DNA of 64,000 bases from Arenicella sp. (GTDB lineage Bacteria > Pseudomonadota > Gammaproteobacteria > Arenicellales > Arenicellaceae). A program made the position numbers and the translations under genes. Positions 50,181 to 61,010 of the stretch are shown here, in pieces (the stretch's first letter is position 1; every line of letters starts with the position of its first letter). The stretch lies in NCBI GenBank assembly GCA_023301745.1, contig JALZVW010000006.1, positions 1 to 64,000 of the forward strand, written 5' to 3'. The notes under the pieces were generated by a model. That model saw only the letters and a list, made by a program, of their open reading frames with translations, was not told where the DNA came from and ran no database searches.

Positions 50181-51262
50181 TGTTATATGCGCTACTTGAA
50201 TCGCTAGCCGATCAGTATAGTTTTTTAAATGTATTTCAATACATCACGTTTCGTGCGATTTGCTCGGTATTAACCGCGTTGACAATCTCGCTGGTGCTGG
50301 GGCCGGTGGTGATTCGCAAGCTAAGCATTTATAAGATAGGCCAAACGGTACGAAAAGACGGCCCTCCAACGCACTTCGATAAAGTCGGTACGCCGACCAT
50401 GGGTGGTTTGTTGATTCTGCTATCTGTTATTTTATCGACCGTATTATGGGCCGATATGACCAACCGCTTTGTGCAAATCACCTTGTTCACCTGTTTTTTC
50501 TACGGTGTGATTGGCTGGTATGACGATTATCAAAAACTAGTTCATAAAGATCCTGTCGGTATGGGCTCACGGAATAAATTTTTGAGCCAAAGTGTGATCG
50601 CCATGATCGCTGCGTATTGGCTCTATTCGACCGCGCAAACGCCGATTGAAACATCGCTGATCATCCCGTTTTTTAAAGGCATCGCAATCCCGCTGGGCAT
50701 CTTATTTTTACCGCTGACGTACTTCGTGATTGTGGGTACTAGTAATGCCGTGAACTTGACCGATGGTCTTGATGGTCTAGCCATTGTGCCAACCGCGATG
50801 GTGGCCGGCGCACTGGCGGTATTCTGCTATTTGTCGGGCCACGCGGTATTTGCTGACTACTTACAAATACCACAAATTGCGGGTACTGGTGAGGTGGCCA
50901 TTTTTTGCGCTGCATTAGTCGGTGCCGGCCTCGGCTTTCTGTGGTTCAACACTTACCCTGCGCAAGTGTTCATGGGTGACATTGGTTCCCTTTCGCTCGG
51001 CGCGTCACTAGGTGTGGTGGCCGTGATTGTTCGCCAAGAACTGGTGTTGTTCATAATGGGGGGCATTTTTGTTTTAGAAACGGTGTCCGTGATTTTACAA
51101 GTTGCATCGTTCAAGCTCACTGGCAAGCGCATTTTCCGTATGGCCCCGATTCATCATCACTTTGAATTAAAAGGCTGGCCTGAGCCTCGCGTTATTGTGC
51201 GGTTTTGGATCATAAGTCTGATTCTTGTATTGATCGGCTTAGCCACTCTAAAAGTTAGATAG
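50180..51262 (+). CDS. mraY: Phospho-MurNAc-pentapeptide transferase
   Basis: [32 protein letters not shown]. Confidence 0.98.
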   Translation: MLYALLESLADQYSFLNVFQYITFRAICSVLTALTISLVLGPVVIRKLSIYKIGQTVRKDGPPTHFDKVGTPTMGGLLILLSVILSTVLWADMTNRFVQITLFTCFFYGVIGWYDDYQKLVHKDPVGMGSRNKFLSQSVIAMIAAYWLYSTAQTPIETSLIIPFFKGIAIPLGILFLPLTYFVIVGTSNAVNLTDGLDGLAIVPTAMVAGALAVFCYLSGHAVFADYLQIPQIAGTGEVAIFCAALVGAGLGFLWFNTYPAQVFMGDIGSLSLGASLGVVAVIVRQELVLFIMGGIFVLETVSVILQVASFKLTGKRIFRMAPIHHHFELKGWPEPRVIVRFWIISLILVLIGLATLKVR

Positions 51263-51278
51263 GAAAATAGAAATTCTA

Positions 51279-52670
51279 ATGTCTTCGCAAACTTACAATC
51301 CTCAACAAACACTGATGGCGCAATACGTGTCCGCGACGGTGATTGGTTTGGGTGTGACCGGCTATAGCGTGGCTCGGTATTTGCGCGCGCGCGGGCTAAC
51401 TGTGACGGTGCTTGATTCTCGCTCAGAGCCGCCCTTAGCCAGCGAATTTAAGCGTGAGTTTCCTGAAGTTGAAACTCGTTTTGGCGTATTTTCTGAAGGC
51501 GACTTAACAAGCGCTGGCCTCGTTGTTGCTAGCCCTGGCGTTTCGCTCAAAGAGCCAATGCTACGCGCCGCAAAAAAGCATGGTGCGCATATCGTTGGCG
51601 ACATCGAGTTATTCCTTCAAGAAAATTCCAAACCCGTTATTGCCATTACTGGCTCGAACGGTAAAAGCACCGTGACAACGCTGGTTGGGGCGATGTGTGA
51701 GGCGGGTGGGTTTAAGGCCCTAGTCGCAGGCAATATTGGTAAGCCTGCATTGGACTCGCTCACCGATCAAATTGATTTTGATGTGGCGGTGTTGGAACTC
51801 TCTAGTTTTCAATTAGAAACCACTTATCAAGTGCCTGCTGAATCGTCCGCGATTTTAAATATCAGTGCTGACCACATGGATCGGTACGATTCAATGGGTG
51901 ACTACGTACTAGCCAAAGCTCGTATTATTCGAGGCGCAAAGCGCGCTGTATTACCTCGCCACGATGAGTGGTTGGCGCAAATAACTAACGTTAATAAAAT
52001 CTTAGGTTTTGAGCTTGAAGCGCCATCGAGTGATTGTGATTTCGGCATCGTTAGAAAGTCTGGTAAACGTTGGTTGGTGAAGGGTGATAAACGCCTAATG
52101 CTGCTCAGCGAGATCCCTCTAATCGGCTTACATAATGTAAAGAACGTTTTGAGTGCGTTTGCATTAGTTGATTTTTTAGAGATCTCTTTAGATGCCCTGG
52201 TTAATGCGGTGTTGAATTTCAACGGCTTGCCTCATCGTATGCAAACGGTTGTTGCCGTCAATGACGTCGCGTGGGTAAATGATTCTAAAGCAACAAATGT
52301 TGGCGCAACGGCAACCGCGCTTAATAACCTAGAGCAGAACGTGATTTGGATTGCCGGCGGGCAAGGCAAGGGCGCCGACTTTAATGAGTTGAGAGCCGCC
52401 GTTAGCCGAAACATTAAGCACCTGGTCTTAATTGGCGAAGATGCACCGAAAATCGAAGCGGCTTTGACAGGCTTATTACCCATTTCACTTGCTAATGATA
52501 TGCAGGGTGCGGTTAATCAGGCGGCGGGTCTTGCTAGCGACGGCGATATTGTTTTGCTCAGCCCTGCCTGTGCGAGTTTTGATATGTTTCGGAGCTTTGA
52601 AGACCGTGGCGATGAGTTTACTCGCTGTGTCGAAATCACCTTAGCTGAATCTGACGGAGGTGCTGTATGA
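51279..52670 (+). CDS. murD: UDP-MurNAc-L-Ala:D-Glu ligase MurD
   Basis: ITGSNGKSTVTTLV; WVNDSKATNVGAT; LLSPACASFDMF. Confidence 0.97.
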   Translation: MSSQTYNPQQTLMAQYVSATVIGLGVTGYSVARYLRARGLTVTVLDSRSEPPLASEFKREFPEVETRFGVFSEGDLTSAGLVVASPGVSLKEPMLRAAKKHGAHIVGDIELFLQENSKPVIAITGSNGKSTVTTLVGAMCEAGGFKALVAGNIGKPALDSLTDQIDFDVAVLELSSFQLETTYQVPAESSAILNISADHMDRYDSMGDYVLAKARIIRGAKRAVLPRHDEWLAQITNVNKILGFELEAPSSDCDFGIVRKSGKRWLVKGDKRLMLLSEIPLIGLHNVKNVLSAFALVDFLEISLDALVNAVLNFNGLPHRMQTVVAVNDVAWVNDSKATNVGATATALNNLEQNVIWIAGGQGKGADFNELRAAVSRNIKHLVLIGEDAPKIEAALTGLLPISLANDMQGAVNQAAGLASDGDIVLLSPACASFDMFRSFEDRGDEFTRCVEITLAESDGGAV

Positions 52671-53884
52671 CCAGTCCGTCGTTGCAAGCAACTCGCGCTC
52701 AGCCGCACATGAATAGTGCTGGCGTAGATTCAATTTTATTGGGAACATTCATCGCATTGTTGATGTTGGGTCTGATTATGGTGTTCTCGTCAACCATCGC
52801 CATGGGCAGCCAAGATTTAAACACCAATACGTCGCATTTTTGGCGTCAATTAGTGCATATGATCCTGGGTGTTAGCTTGACCGCGATTGTCGCAAGCGTT
52901 CCCGTTTGGCTTTGGCAAAAATTGAGCATGCCTCTTTTAGTCGGAGCAATTGTGTTGTTGCTGTTACTCTTATTTGTTGGAATCGAGGTTAACGGCTCTA
53001 GGCGTTGGATGTCGATCGTCGGTTTTCGCTTGCAGCCCGCAGAGTTTGCTAAGCTCGCCATCGTGCTGTATGCCGCGAGCTATTTAACGCGCAAGCAACG
53101 CGAGATCACAAAATTTTCGAAAGGCATTGTCAACATGGCCGTGGTGCTAGCCGTTGTCGGCGGGCTGTTATTGATGCAGCCCGATTTTGGTAGCTTTGTT
53201 GTTATGGTCGCTACCGTCGGTCTGATGATGTTCTTGGGCGGAATTCGTATTAGTCATACGATCTTGTGCTTAAGCGTTGTTGGCTCAGCCATGGCTTTGA
53301 TGATCGTATTGTCTCCATATCGTATGAGGCGATTTACTGGCTTTTTAGATCCATGGTCTGACCCGTTTGGTTCGGGGTTTCAACTAACTCAAGCACTGAT
53401 TGCGGTTGGTCGTGGCGAAATATTTGGTGTGGGTTTAGGCGCGAGCATTCAAAAACTCTACTACTTGCCGCATGCCAATAATGATTTTATCTTAGCGGTG
53501 ATTGGTGAAGAGCTCGGTTTGATTGGTATCATTTTAGTCATTGGCTTGTACGCGACACTATTGCATCGAGCCTTGATAATTTCGCGCACCGCAGAATTGG
53601 TTGGTCGCGTTTATGCTTCTCGTTTAGCGCAAGGCATTGGTTTTTTGCTGGTATTTCAAGCGGTAATTAATATTGGGGTAAATCTTGGTGTATTACCGAC
53701 CAAAGGTTTGACACTTCCGTTCATTAGTTATGGCGGTAGCAGCATGTTAGTTTGCTGTATTGCTATGGGGCTGCTGTTTGGCGTTGATCGTCAGAATCGA
53801 AAGCGCGACACCAGTGGGACAGTTCGCACGGCGAGCTCCGCTCGCACGTCTAAACGAAATGCTGAATTGGGGGCCGTTTTATGA
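52667..53884 (+). CDS. ftsW: Septal peptidoglycan glycosyltransferase FtsW
   Basis: SEDS family; NIGVNLGVLPTKGLTLPFISYGGSS. Confidence 0.97.
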   Translation: MTSPSLQATRAQPHMNSAGVDSILLGTFIALLMLGLIMVFSSTIAMGSQDLNTNTSHFWRQLVHMILGVSLTAIVASVPVWLWQKLSMPLLVGAIVLLLLLLFVGIEVNGSRRWMSIVGFRLQPAEFAKLAIVLYAASYLTRKQREITKFSKGIVNMAVVLAVVGGLLLMQPDFGSFVVMVATVGLMMFLGGIRISHTILCLSVVGSAMALMIVLSPYRMRRFTGFLDPWSDPFGSGFQLTQALIAVGRGEIFGVGLGASIQKLYYLPHANNDFILAVIGEELGLIGIILVIGLYATLLHRALIISRTAELVGRVYASRLAQGIGFLLVFQAVINIGVNLGVLPTKGLTLPFISYGGSSMLVCCIAMGLLFGVDRQNRKRDTSGTVRTASSARTSKRNAELGAVL

Positions 53885-54939
53885 CGACTCACTTATTAGT
53901 GATGGCTGGCGGTACTGGCGGTCATGTTTTTCCGGCACTGGCGGTGGCTAAAGAGCTTCGTGAGGCGGGTGTTCAAATCACTTGGCTGGGGACTAAGCTC
54001 GGCTTGGAATCTACTGTTATTCCGGCTAACGATATCGCCATAGAATGGGTTTCAGTTGAGGGCCTAAGAGGCAAGGGCGGGTTTAACTTATTGTTGGCGC
54101 CTTTTAAACTGGTTCGCGCAATGTGGCAAAGTGCCGTAGCGATTCGCCGAATCCAACCCAATTGTATTCTGGGTATGGGTGGCTTCGTGTCAGGGCCTGG
54201 TGGCTTGGTGGCGCGTCTAATGGGGCGGCCATTGATTGTGCATGAACAAAATGCGGTTGCTGGCTTGACCAATAAATACTTGGCCAAATTAGCCAACCGA
54301 GTTTTGGCCGGCTTTCCTGACGTGGAAGGTTTGCCAGAATCGGCAAGCTGGGTGGGCAACCCGGTGCGTCAAAGCATTCGTCCAGACTATTCGAACACCT
54401 CGGATAAGCTCAATGTGCTCATTATTGGTGGCAGTCAGGGTGCCCATTCTTTCAATGTCAAACTGCCTGGCGTATTCGGTGGCCTTGATTGTCAATCAGT
54501 GTCTATTTGGCACCAGTCGGGCCGAGGCCGGGGCGCTGACGTGGTTGAGCTTTACAAGGCTAACGACGTGGCGGCAAAGGTGAGTGAATTTATTGATGAT
54601 ATGGCCATGGCTTACGCATGGGCCGACCTTCTCATATGTCGCTCAGGGGCAATGACTATTTCTGAGTGCTGCGCTGCGGCGAAGCCTGCTCTGCTAGTGC
54701 CATACCCGTTTTCAGCGGGAGATCATCAGGAAAAGAATGCCTTAACCATGGTCAATGTCGGCGCTGGAAAGATGCTCTTAAATCATCAAATCGATCAACC
54801 AGAGTTCAAGCAAACGCTTGATTCACTATTGAGCGATAAAAGCACCTTGCGCAAGATGGGGCAGCAGGCCCACACATTACATAAGCCGAACGCACTGAAA
54901 GATGTCGCGGCTGTTTGTCAGGAGTATCTAAATGCGTAA
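53881..54939 (+). CDS. murG: GlcNAc transferase MurG
   Basis: MAGGTGGHVFPALAVAKEL; HEQNAVAGLTNKYLAK. Confidence 0.98.
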   Translation: MTTHLLVMAGGTGGHVFPALAVAKELREAGVQITWLGTKLGLESTVIPANDIAIEWVSVEGLRGKGGFNLLLAPFKLVRAMWQSAVAIRRIQPNCILGMGGFVSGPGGLVARLMGRPLIVHEQNAVAGLTNKYLAKLANRVLAGFPDVEGLPESASWVGNPVRQSIRPDYSNTSDKLNVLIIGGSQGAHSFNVKLPGVFGGLDCQSVSIWHQSGRGRGADVVELYKANDVAAKVSEFIDDMAMAYAWADLLICRSGAMTISECCAAAKPALLVPYPFSAGDHQEKNALTMVNVGAGKMLLNHQIDQPEFKQTLDSLLSDKSTLRKMGQQAHTLHKPNALKDVAAVCQEYLNA

Positions 54940-56335
54940 GCGCGTAAATAATATTCACTTCGTTGGTGTTGGCGGCAGTGGTATGTCAGGCATTGCCGAA
55001 GTGCTAGTGAACCTAAACTACAAGGTTAGTGGCTCTGATATAAACGAAAGTCCGGTGGCCGAGCGTCTGCGCAATGCCGGGGTCAAGGTAGTGATCGGGC
55101 ACCATATTAACAACATCAAAGGTAGCGATGTTGTCGTAGTTTCAACGGCGATTGATAAAACAAACCCTGAAGTAAGTGGGGCGATTGATGCTGGAATTCC
55201 AGTGATTCCTCGCGCTGAAATGTTGGGTGAGTTGATGCGTTTTCAGCAAGGCATAGCTGTTGCAGGCACGCATGGTAAGACCACCACTACCAGCCTCGTT
55301 TCGGCGATTCTTATTGCCGGAAATTTAGACCCAACCTTTGTTGTTGGCGGCTTAATTAACAGTGCTGGAGTGAATGCTAAATTGGGTCAAGGTGACTACT
55401 TGGTCGCCGAAGCCGATGAAAGCGATGCTTCGTTTTTGAATCTAAAGCCTGAAATGGCGATTGTGACTAATATTGATGAAGATCACATGGTCACCTATGA
55501 AGGAGACCTAGGCACGTTAAAGAAAACCTTCGTAACCTTCCTTCAGAATCTTCCCTTTTATGGCTTGGCTGTACTCTGCGAAGACGATGCCAATGTGCGC
55601 TCAATTCGCGATCAAATTCACAAGCCCATGTTGTCATACGGTTTGAGCCCAGAAAGCGATTATCGTGCTTACGACTTACGCCAGTCAGGCGAGGTTATGC
55701 ACTTTAAAGTAGCGCGACCGAGTCGCGATTGTGATTTAGACATTGAACTGTCTATACCCGGCGAACACAATGTTTTGAACGCCACAGCGGCGATTGCGAT
55801 CGCGAGCCATCTAGATGTTAGTGACGAGGCCATTATTAATGGGCTTAAAGAGTTTCAGGGTGTCGGTCGTCGCTTCGAAGTGCTCGGTGATATAGAACTC
55901 AACGGTAAAAACATTACGGTGGTCGATGATTATGCTCATCACCCAGTGGAGCTCAATGCGACACTGACCGCGGCTCGAGGTTGCTGGCCGGAGCGTCGTT
56001 TGGTCGCGGTATTTCAACCTCATCGCTATAGTCGAACCTATGACTTGTTTGATGATTTTGTGACGGTACTTTCAGAGCAGCAAGATTTACTTCTGTGTGA
56101 TGTATATCCCGCTGGCGAGCAGCCCATTAGCGGTGCGACTGGCCAAGCCCTATCGCAAGCAATCCGAGTTCGCGGGGCTAGCAATCCGGTGTTTGTATCT
56201 GAAATAGATGAACTGGCGAGCGTGCTGACTCCGCTCGTTCAAGATGGCGACGTGGTATTGACCATGGGTGCTGGCAGTATTGGCAAAGTGATCAAGCAAA
56301 TCTTTGAGCAAAACAAAGCCGAGGTGCCGTCGTAA
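54932..56335 (+). CDS. murC: UDP-MurNAc:L-Ala ligase MurC
   Basis: HFVGVGGSGMSGIAEVL; VAGTHGKTTTTSL. Confidence 0.98.
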   Translation: MRKRVNNIHFVGVGGSGMSGIAEVLVNLNYKVSGSDINESPVAERLRNAGVKVVIGHHINNIKGSDVVVVSTAIDKTNPEVSGAIDAGIPVIPRAEMLGELMRFQQGIAVAGTHGKTTTTSLVSAILIAGNLDPTFVVGGLINSAGVNAKLGQGDYLVAEADESDASFLNLKPEMAIVTNIDEDHMVTYEGDLGTLKKTFVTFLQNLPFYGLAVLCEDDANVRSIRDQIHKPMLSYGLSPESDYRAYDLRQSGEVMHFKVARPSRDCDLDIELSIPGEHNVLNATAAIAIASHLDVSDEAIINGLKEFQGVGRRFEVLGDIELNGKNITVVDDYAHHPVELNATLTAARGCWPERRLVAVFQPHRYSRTYDLFDDFVTVLSEQQDLLLCDVYPAGEQPISGATGQALSQAIRVRGASNPVFVSEIDELASVLTPLVQDGDVVLTMGAGSIGKVIKQIFEQNKAEVPS

Positions 56336-57291
56336 TGGCCAGCATCACTCAAATTTCGAAAGTCGATCGCAGACAGCTTGGAAAGGTCGCTGTGCTAATG
56401 GGCGGCATATCGGCCGAGCGTGAGGTGTCTTTACGCAGTGGTGCCGCCGTTATACAGGGGCTTCAAGCTAAGGGCGTGGATGCGCATGGCGTTGACGCTG
56501 CGCCGCATAATATAGGCAGTTTGAAGGCCAAGGGGTTCGATCGAGCATTTATTGTGCTACACGGGCGCTGGGGCGAAGATGGTGTTGTTCAAGGGGCTCT
56601 GCAAGCCATCGGCTTGCCATACACCGGCAGTGGCGTTCTTGGTTGCGCCTTGGCGATGGACAAAGTTAGAACAAAACAAATATGGCAGTCCTTAGGCTTG
56701 CCGACTGCCCAGTATCGCGTTCTGAGGTCCGAGACCGACCTAGATGGTTTGATCGCCGAGCTTGGCCTGCCTTTATTTTTGAAGCCCGCTTGCGAAGGTT
56801 CAAGTGTGGGTGTCGGAAAAGTGAAGCACGAGTCAGAGTTACTCGAAGCTTATCGTCAAGCGGCGGCCGTGGGCGACGATGTCTTGGCCGAGCAGTTTAT
56901 CGGCGGCGCCGAATTGACAGTCACTATTTTAAAGGGTGAGGCCTTGCCCATCGTTCGCATGTCGACTGACAACGAATTTTACGATTATCAAGCAAAGTAC
57001 GAATCTGATGAGACCCAGTATTTTTGCCCTGCCGGCTTAGGCGATGAACTTGAGCAAGAAGTTCGTGCTCTCGCATTAAACGCATTCAACGCCTTGGATT
57101 GTGCGGTATGGGGCCGAGTCGACCTCATGCTAGATGCGGCAGGCAGGCCGCTTCTATTGGAGGTCAATACTGTTCCTGGCATGACAAGCCATAGTTTAGT
57201 GCCGATGGCGGCTTCGAGCTCTGGGCTCAATTTTGAAGAGTTAGTGGTCGAAATTTTACAAACAACCCTAGATAAAGACGGGGTTAGGTGA
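56335..57291 (+). CDS. ddlB: D-alanine:D-alanine ligase
   Basis: VLMGGISAEREVSLRSG; EVNTVPGMTSHSLVP. Confidence 0.96.
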   Translation: MASITQISKVDRRQLGKVAVLMGGISAEREVSLRSGAAVIQGLQAKGVDAHGVDAAPHNIGSLKAKGFDRAFIVLHGRWGEDGVVQGALQAIGLPYTGSGVLGCALAMDKVRTKQIWQSLGLPTAQYRVLRSETDLDGLIAELGLPLFLKPACEGSSVGVGKVKHESELLEAYRQAAAVGDDVLAEQFIGGAELTVTILKGEALPIVRMSTDNEFYDYQAKYESDETQYFCPAGLGDELEQEVRALALNAFNALDCAVWGRVDLMLDAAGRPLLLEVNTVPGMTSHSLVPMAASSSGLNFEELVVEILQTTLDKDGVR

Positions 57292-58116
57292 ATGAGTAAG
57301 CAGCGCGCCTTTGCTAATCAAGAACGTGAATTCCAAGTTCGCCGCTTCGGCAAGCTTGGTCGTGGTTTGGTACTGGCTTTAGCCTCGGTGTTGTCATTCG
57401 TTGCCTTGAGCTTGTTGGTGGTCGATCATTTATATCGCCCCGACACCTTTAAAATTGACCAATTGAAAATCACTGGAAAGTTTCGTTACATTGATCCACA
57501 GAGTATTGAAGCGGCCGTGATTGATGCCGCCTCTGGAAATTTCTTTTCGCTTGACCTCGATAGCATCAAAGCTGAGGCTGAAAATATTGCCTGGGTAGAG
57601 AGCGTCGATGTGCGCCGAGAATGGCCTGATACATTGGTGTTATCGGTCAGCGAACACCGGCCCGCCATGCGTTGGGGGAGCGACCAATGGGTTAGCACCA
57701 CTGGTGTCGTGATTAAACTGCCAGAGTCGATCGAAGCGAGCGATGTGGTCATTCTTAAAGGCAGCGAATCACAAGCGAAACGCATTTTGATGCAGGCGAC
57801 TCGTTGGAAGAAAGAGTTGCTTGCACAAAGCTTGGAACTTAGAGGTGTCGAGCTTAGCGAAAGCGGTGCCTGGACACTCACTTTGTATTACCAAGCATAC
57901 GATGCCGAGTTCGATGTGCTGCTTGGGCACGAAGAAATAGCACAGCGACTGCAGCGTTTCGAGTTGCTGTTTGAACGACAATTTAAATACTCTGAGCGAC
58001 CGCTAAAGCGTGTCGACGCTCGCTATCCAGATGGCTTGGCTGTAGAGCAAACTCAGGCCGTTTCACTTAGTACACGAGCATTGCCAAATCATATGGCAAT
58101 CGCATTAAACAACTAG
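57292..58116 (+). CDS. ftsQ: Cell division protein FtsQ
   Basis: POTRA-like IDQLKITGKFRYIDPQSIEAAV; position between ddlB and ftsA. Confidence 0.93.
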   Translation: MSKQRAFANQEREFQVRRFGKLGRGLVLALASVLSFVALSLLVVDHLYRPDTFKIDQLKITGKFRYIDPQSIEAAVIDAASGNFFSLDLDSIKAEAENIAWVESVDVRREWPDTLVLSVSEHRPAMRWGSDQWVSTTGVVIKLPESIEASDVVILKGSESQAKRILMQATRWKKELLAQSLELRGVELSESGAWTLTLYYQAYDAEFDVLLGHEEIAQRLQRFELLFERQFKYSERPLKRVDARYPDGLAVEQTQAVSLSTRALPNHMAIALNN

Positions 58117-58134
58117 CACTAGCGCGATACTGCA

Positions 58135-59370
58135 ATGAGTAAAAAAGACGAAAGTAGATTGATAGTTGGTTTGGATATAGGAACGTCCAAAGTGCTTGCC
58201 ATTGTTGGGGAGGTCAATGGTGATGGCGACGTTGAAATCATCGGTTATGGCCATCACCCAGCGACCGGTATGCGCAAGGGCGTGGTCGCTAACATTGAAG
58301 AGACTGTTACCGCTATCCAACGAGCCGTAGAAGAAGCTGAGTTGATGGCTGGCTGTCAAATTTACTCGGTGTTCGCCGGCATTGCTGGTGCGCATATTAA
58401 TAGCTTTAACTCTCATGGCGTGGTCGCGGTTCGCGATAGCGAAGTTGACGAGAGTGACGTCGAACGCGTTATTGAATCAGCCAAAGCAGTAGCGATTCCG
58501 AACGACCAATCGATACTCCATGTATTACCTCAGGAATACATCATCGATGGGCAAGAGGGTATTCGTCACCCTATCGGTATGAATGGCATACGTCTCGAAG
58601 CTAACTTGCATATGGTGACTGCATCGGTCAGTTCTGAGAAAAATATTGAGAAATGTATTCGGCGCTGCGGCTTAGAAGTTGACGACATCATTCTGGAGCA
58701 ATTGGCATCGTGTGAGTCCGTTTTGACCATGGACGAAAAAGAACTCGGTGTGTGTTTGGTCGACATCGGCGGCGGCACCACGGATATCGCTGTCTATTCA
58801 GAAGGTGCGGTAAGACATACGGCGGTTATTCCGGTTGCGGGCGATCAAATCACCAACGATATCGCCATTGCCTTGCGAACCCCGACCGCGTCGGCAGAAG
58901 AAATCAAGAAGCGCTATGGCTGTGCGCTAAGACAAATGGCGGCGGTCGACGAAAGCATTGAAGTGCAAACGGTTGGTGATCGCCCACCACGTAAGCTTTC
59001 TAAACAGACATTAGCTGAAGTTGTGGAACCTCGAATAGAAGAGCTGTTTGAGCTTATTAGAGTAGACCTACGACGTAATGGTTTTGATCACATGATTCGT
59101 TCAGGTGTCGTGCTGACCGGCGGCAGCTCGAAGATGCTAGGCATGATTGAACTTGCCGAAGAGATCTTCCATCTGCCTGTCAGATTAGGCATGCCAAAGT
59201 ACTTAGGCGGCTTGAGCGAAGTGGTTAAAAATCCGATTTATTCAACAGGGGTTGGCCTGGTGCAGTTTGGCCATATCAACCAAAGTGGGCCAAAGAAAAA
59301 GGCCAAAACAGAATCTAAAATCAATTCAATACTCCAACGAGTAAAGCATTGGTTTCAAGGTAATTTTTAA
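58135..59370 (+). CDS. ftsA: Cell division protein FtsA
   Basis: LIVGLDIGTSKVLAIVGEV; DIGGGTTDIAVY. Confidence 0.98.
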   Translation: MSKKDESRLIVGLDIGTSKVLAIVGEVNGDGDVEIIGYGHHPATGMRKGVVANIEETVTAIQRAVEEAELMAGCQIYSVFAGIAGAHINSFNSHGVVAVRDSEVDESDVERVIESAKAVAIPNDQSILHVLPQEYIIDGQEGIRHPIGMNGIRLEANLHMVTASVSSEKNIEKCIRRCGLEVDDIILEQLASCESVLTMDEKELGVCLVDIGGGTTDIAVYSEGAVRHTAVIPVAGDQITNDIAIALRTPTASAEEIKKRYGCALRQMAAVDESIEVQTVGDRPPRKLSKQTLAEVVEPRIEELFELIRVDLRRNGFDHMIRSGVVLTGGSSKMLGMIELAEEIFHLPVRLGMPKYLGGLSEVVKNPIYSTGVGLVQFGHINQSGPKKKAKTESKINSILQRVKHWFQGNF

Positions 59371-59396
59371 AAAAAACTAAATAACGGGAGTTAAAT

Positions 59397-60635
59397 ATGT
59401 TTGAACTATTAGATACGATTGACCAACAAGCGGTCATTAAAGTCGTTGGTGTAGGCGGTGGTGGCGGTAACGCAGTTAACTACATGCAGCTGTCCAACAT
59501 TGAAGGTGTTGAGTTTATTAATGCGAATACTGATGTGCAGGCATTGCAAACATCAGATTGCCCTACCATATTGCAATTGGGTGGTAATCTCACCAAAGGC
59601 TTGGGTGCGGGTGCCGATCCAGATATCGGCCGCCAAGCCGCGATTGAAGATCGTGAGCGTATTGCTGAATCTCTGGCTGGAAGTGATATGGTTTTTATCA
59701 CCGCTGGCATGGGTGGTGGTACCGGTACCGGGGCCGCTCCAGTCATTGCCGAGATTGCACGTGACATTGGCGCTCTGACGGTTGCTGTTGTCACTCGGCC
59801 GTTTAGTTTTGAAGGTGCGCGTCGCGCCAAGTTAGCCGATCAAGGTTTGAAGCTGCTTAAAGAGTCGGTTGATTCGCTGATTACTATTCCGAATGAAAAA
59901 CTCCTTGAAGTGATGGGTAAAGAGGCGTCGTTGCAAGATGCTTTTGCAATGGCTAACGACGTATTACGTAATGCTGTACAAGGTATCTCAGAGTTAATTA
60001 CCAGCCCTGGTCTGATTAACGTCGATTTCGCCGACGTGAAAACAGTGATGTCTGAAATGGGGCAAGCTATGATGGGCGCCGCCTCGGCAACCGGCCCAAC
60101 GCGTGCTTCCGAAGCGGCTCGTAATGCTTTGAGCAGTCCCTTGCTTGAAGACACAAACATTCGCGGCGCCAAAGGCATTTTGGTTAATGTTACAGCAGGG
60201 CCTGACTTGTCAATTGGTGAGTTTGGTGAAGTCGGCGGCATGATTCGCGAGATGGCGTCTGACGATGCGACCGTCGTTATCGGCACCTCGATTGACCCTG
60301 AAATGAAAGACGAGCTTCGTGTCACTATGGTGGCAACTGGTATAATGGATGGCTCAGATCAAGCCGCAGCACAACCTAAAATGGAAGTGGTGCAACAGGT
60401 GGGCAAGGCGGTTGGTGGTGACTATGATCCAAGCGGCGCATCTTATGACCGCAGCGGTGGTTATGAGCGTGGCTCAAGCTCCGCTCAATATGATGGTTTA
60501 AATGATGTTGAAGCATCTGAATCGTTACTGGTATCAGGAACAAGAGGTCGTGATTCTTCTGAGCTGCCTTTGTTTGATACAGAGGGTCAAAAAGGCTTGG
60601 ATGTACCGACATTTTTACGTCGTCAAGCCGATTAG
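59397..60635 (+). CDS. ftsZ: Cell division protein FtsZ
   Basis: VIKVVGVGGGGGNAVNYM; GMGGGTGTGAAPVIAEIA; C-terminal LDVPTFLRRQAD. Confidence 0.99.
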   Translation: MFELLDTIDQQAVIKVVGVGGGGGNAVNYMQLSNIEGVEFINANTDVQALQTSDCPTILQLGGNLTKGLGAGADPDIGRQAAIEDRERIAESLAGSDMVFITAGMGGGTGTGAAPVIAEIARDIGALTVAVVTRPFSFEGARRAKLADQGLKLLKESVDSLITIPNEKLLEVMGKEASLQDAFAMANDVLRNAVQGISELITSPGLINVDFADVKTVMSEMGQAMMGAASATGPTRASEAARNALSSPLLEDTNIRGAKGILVNVTAGPDLSIGEFGEVGGMIREMASDDATVVIGTSIDPEMKDELRVTMVATGIMDGSDQAAAQPKMEVVQQVGKAVGGDYDPSGASYDRSGGYERGSSSAQYDGLNDVEASESLLVSGTRGRDSSELPLFDTEGQKGLDVPTFLRRQAD

Positions 60636-61010
60636 TGCGTAATCATTAATAGAAGGGTCAGTTGAGAATGCGCCAAGCACCATTGGACTATGGTCCCGAC
60701 CTTGTTAATACAGGCGTTAAAACCTACACAATTCCTCCCGTTTCGTGTAGGATTTGCGCCTTGTCTTGACGATGTTAGACGTTTAGTCGTTTTATTCTTG
60801 GCGATTGTCTAATGAAACATAATCTCGACTGTAAAATGACTCATAAATATCACTTTTCTGTCATAATTGTTGAAACGAACAAGCTATTGTCTAGCTGTTC
60901 AGTATCAAAGTAGAGTATTAGTACTTTACTTAGGTCCTTACTTTTGGGCAGAATAGATAGAATAATGATGCAATAACCGTGATGAACTGCCCCCAAGTAA
61001 CTATTTGCTT

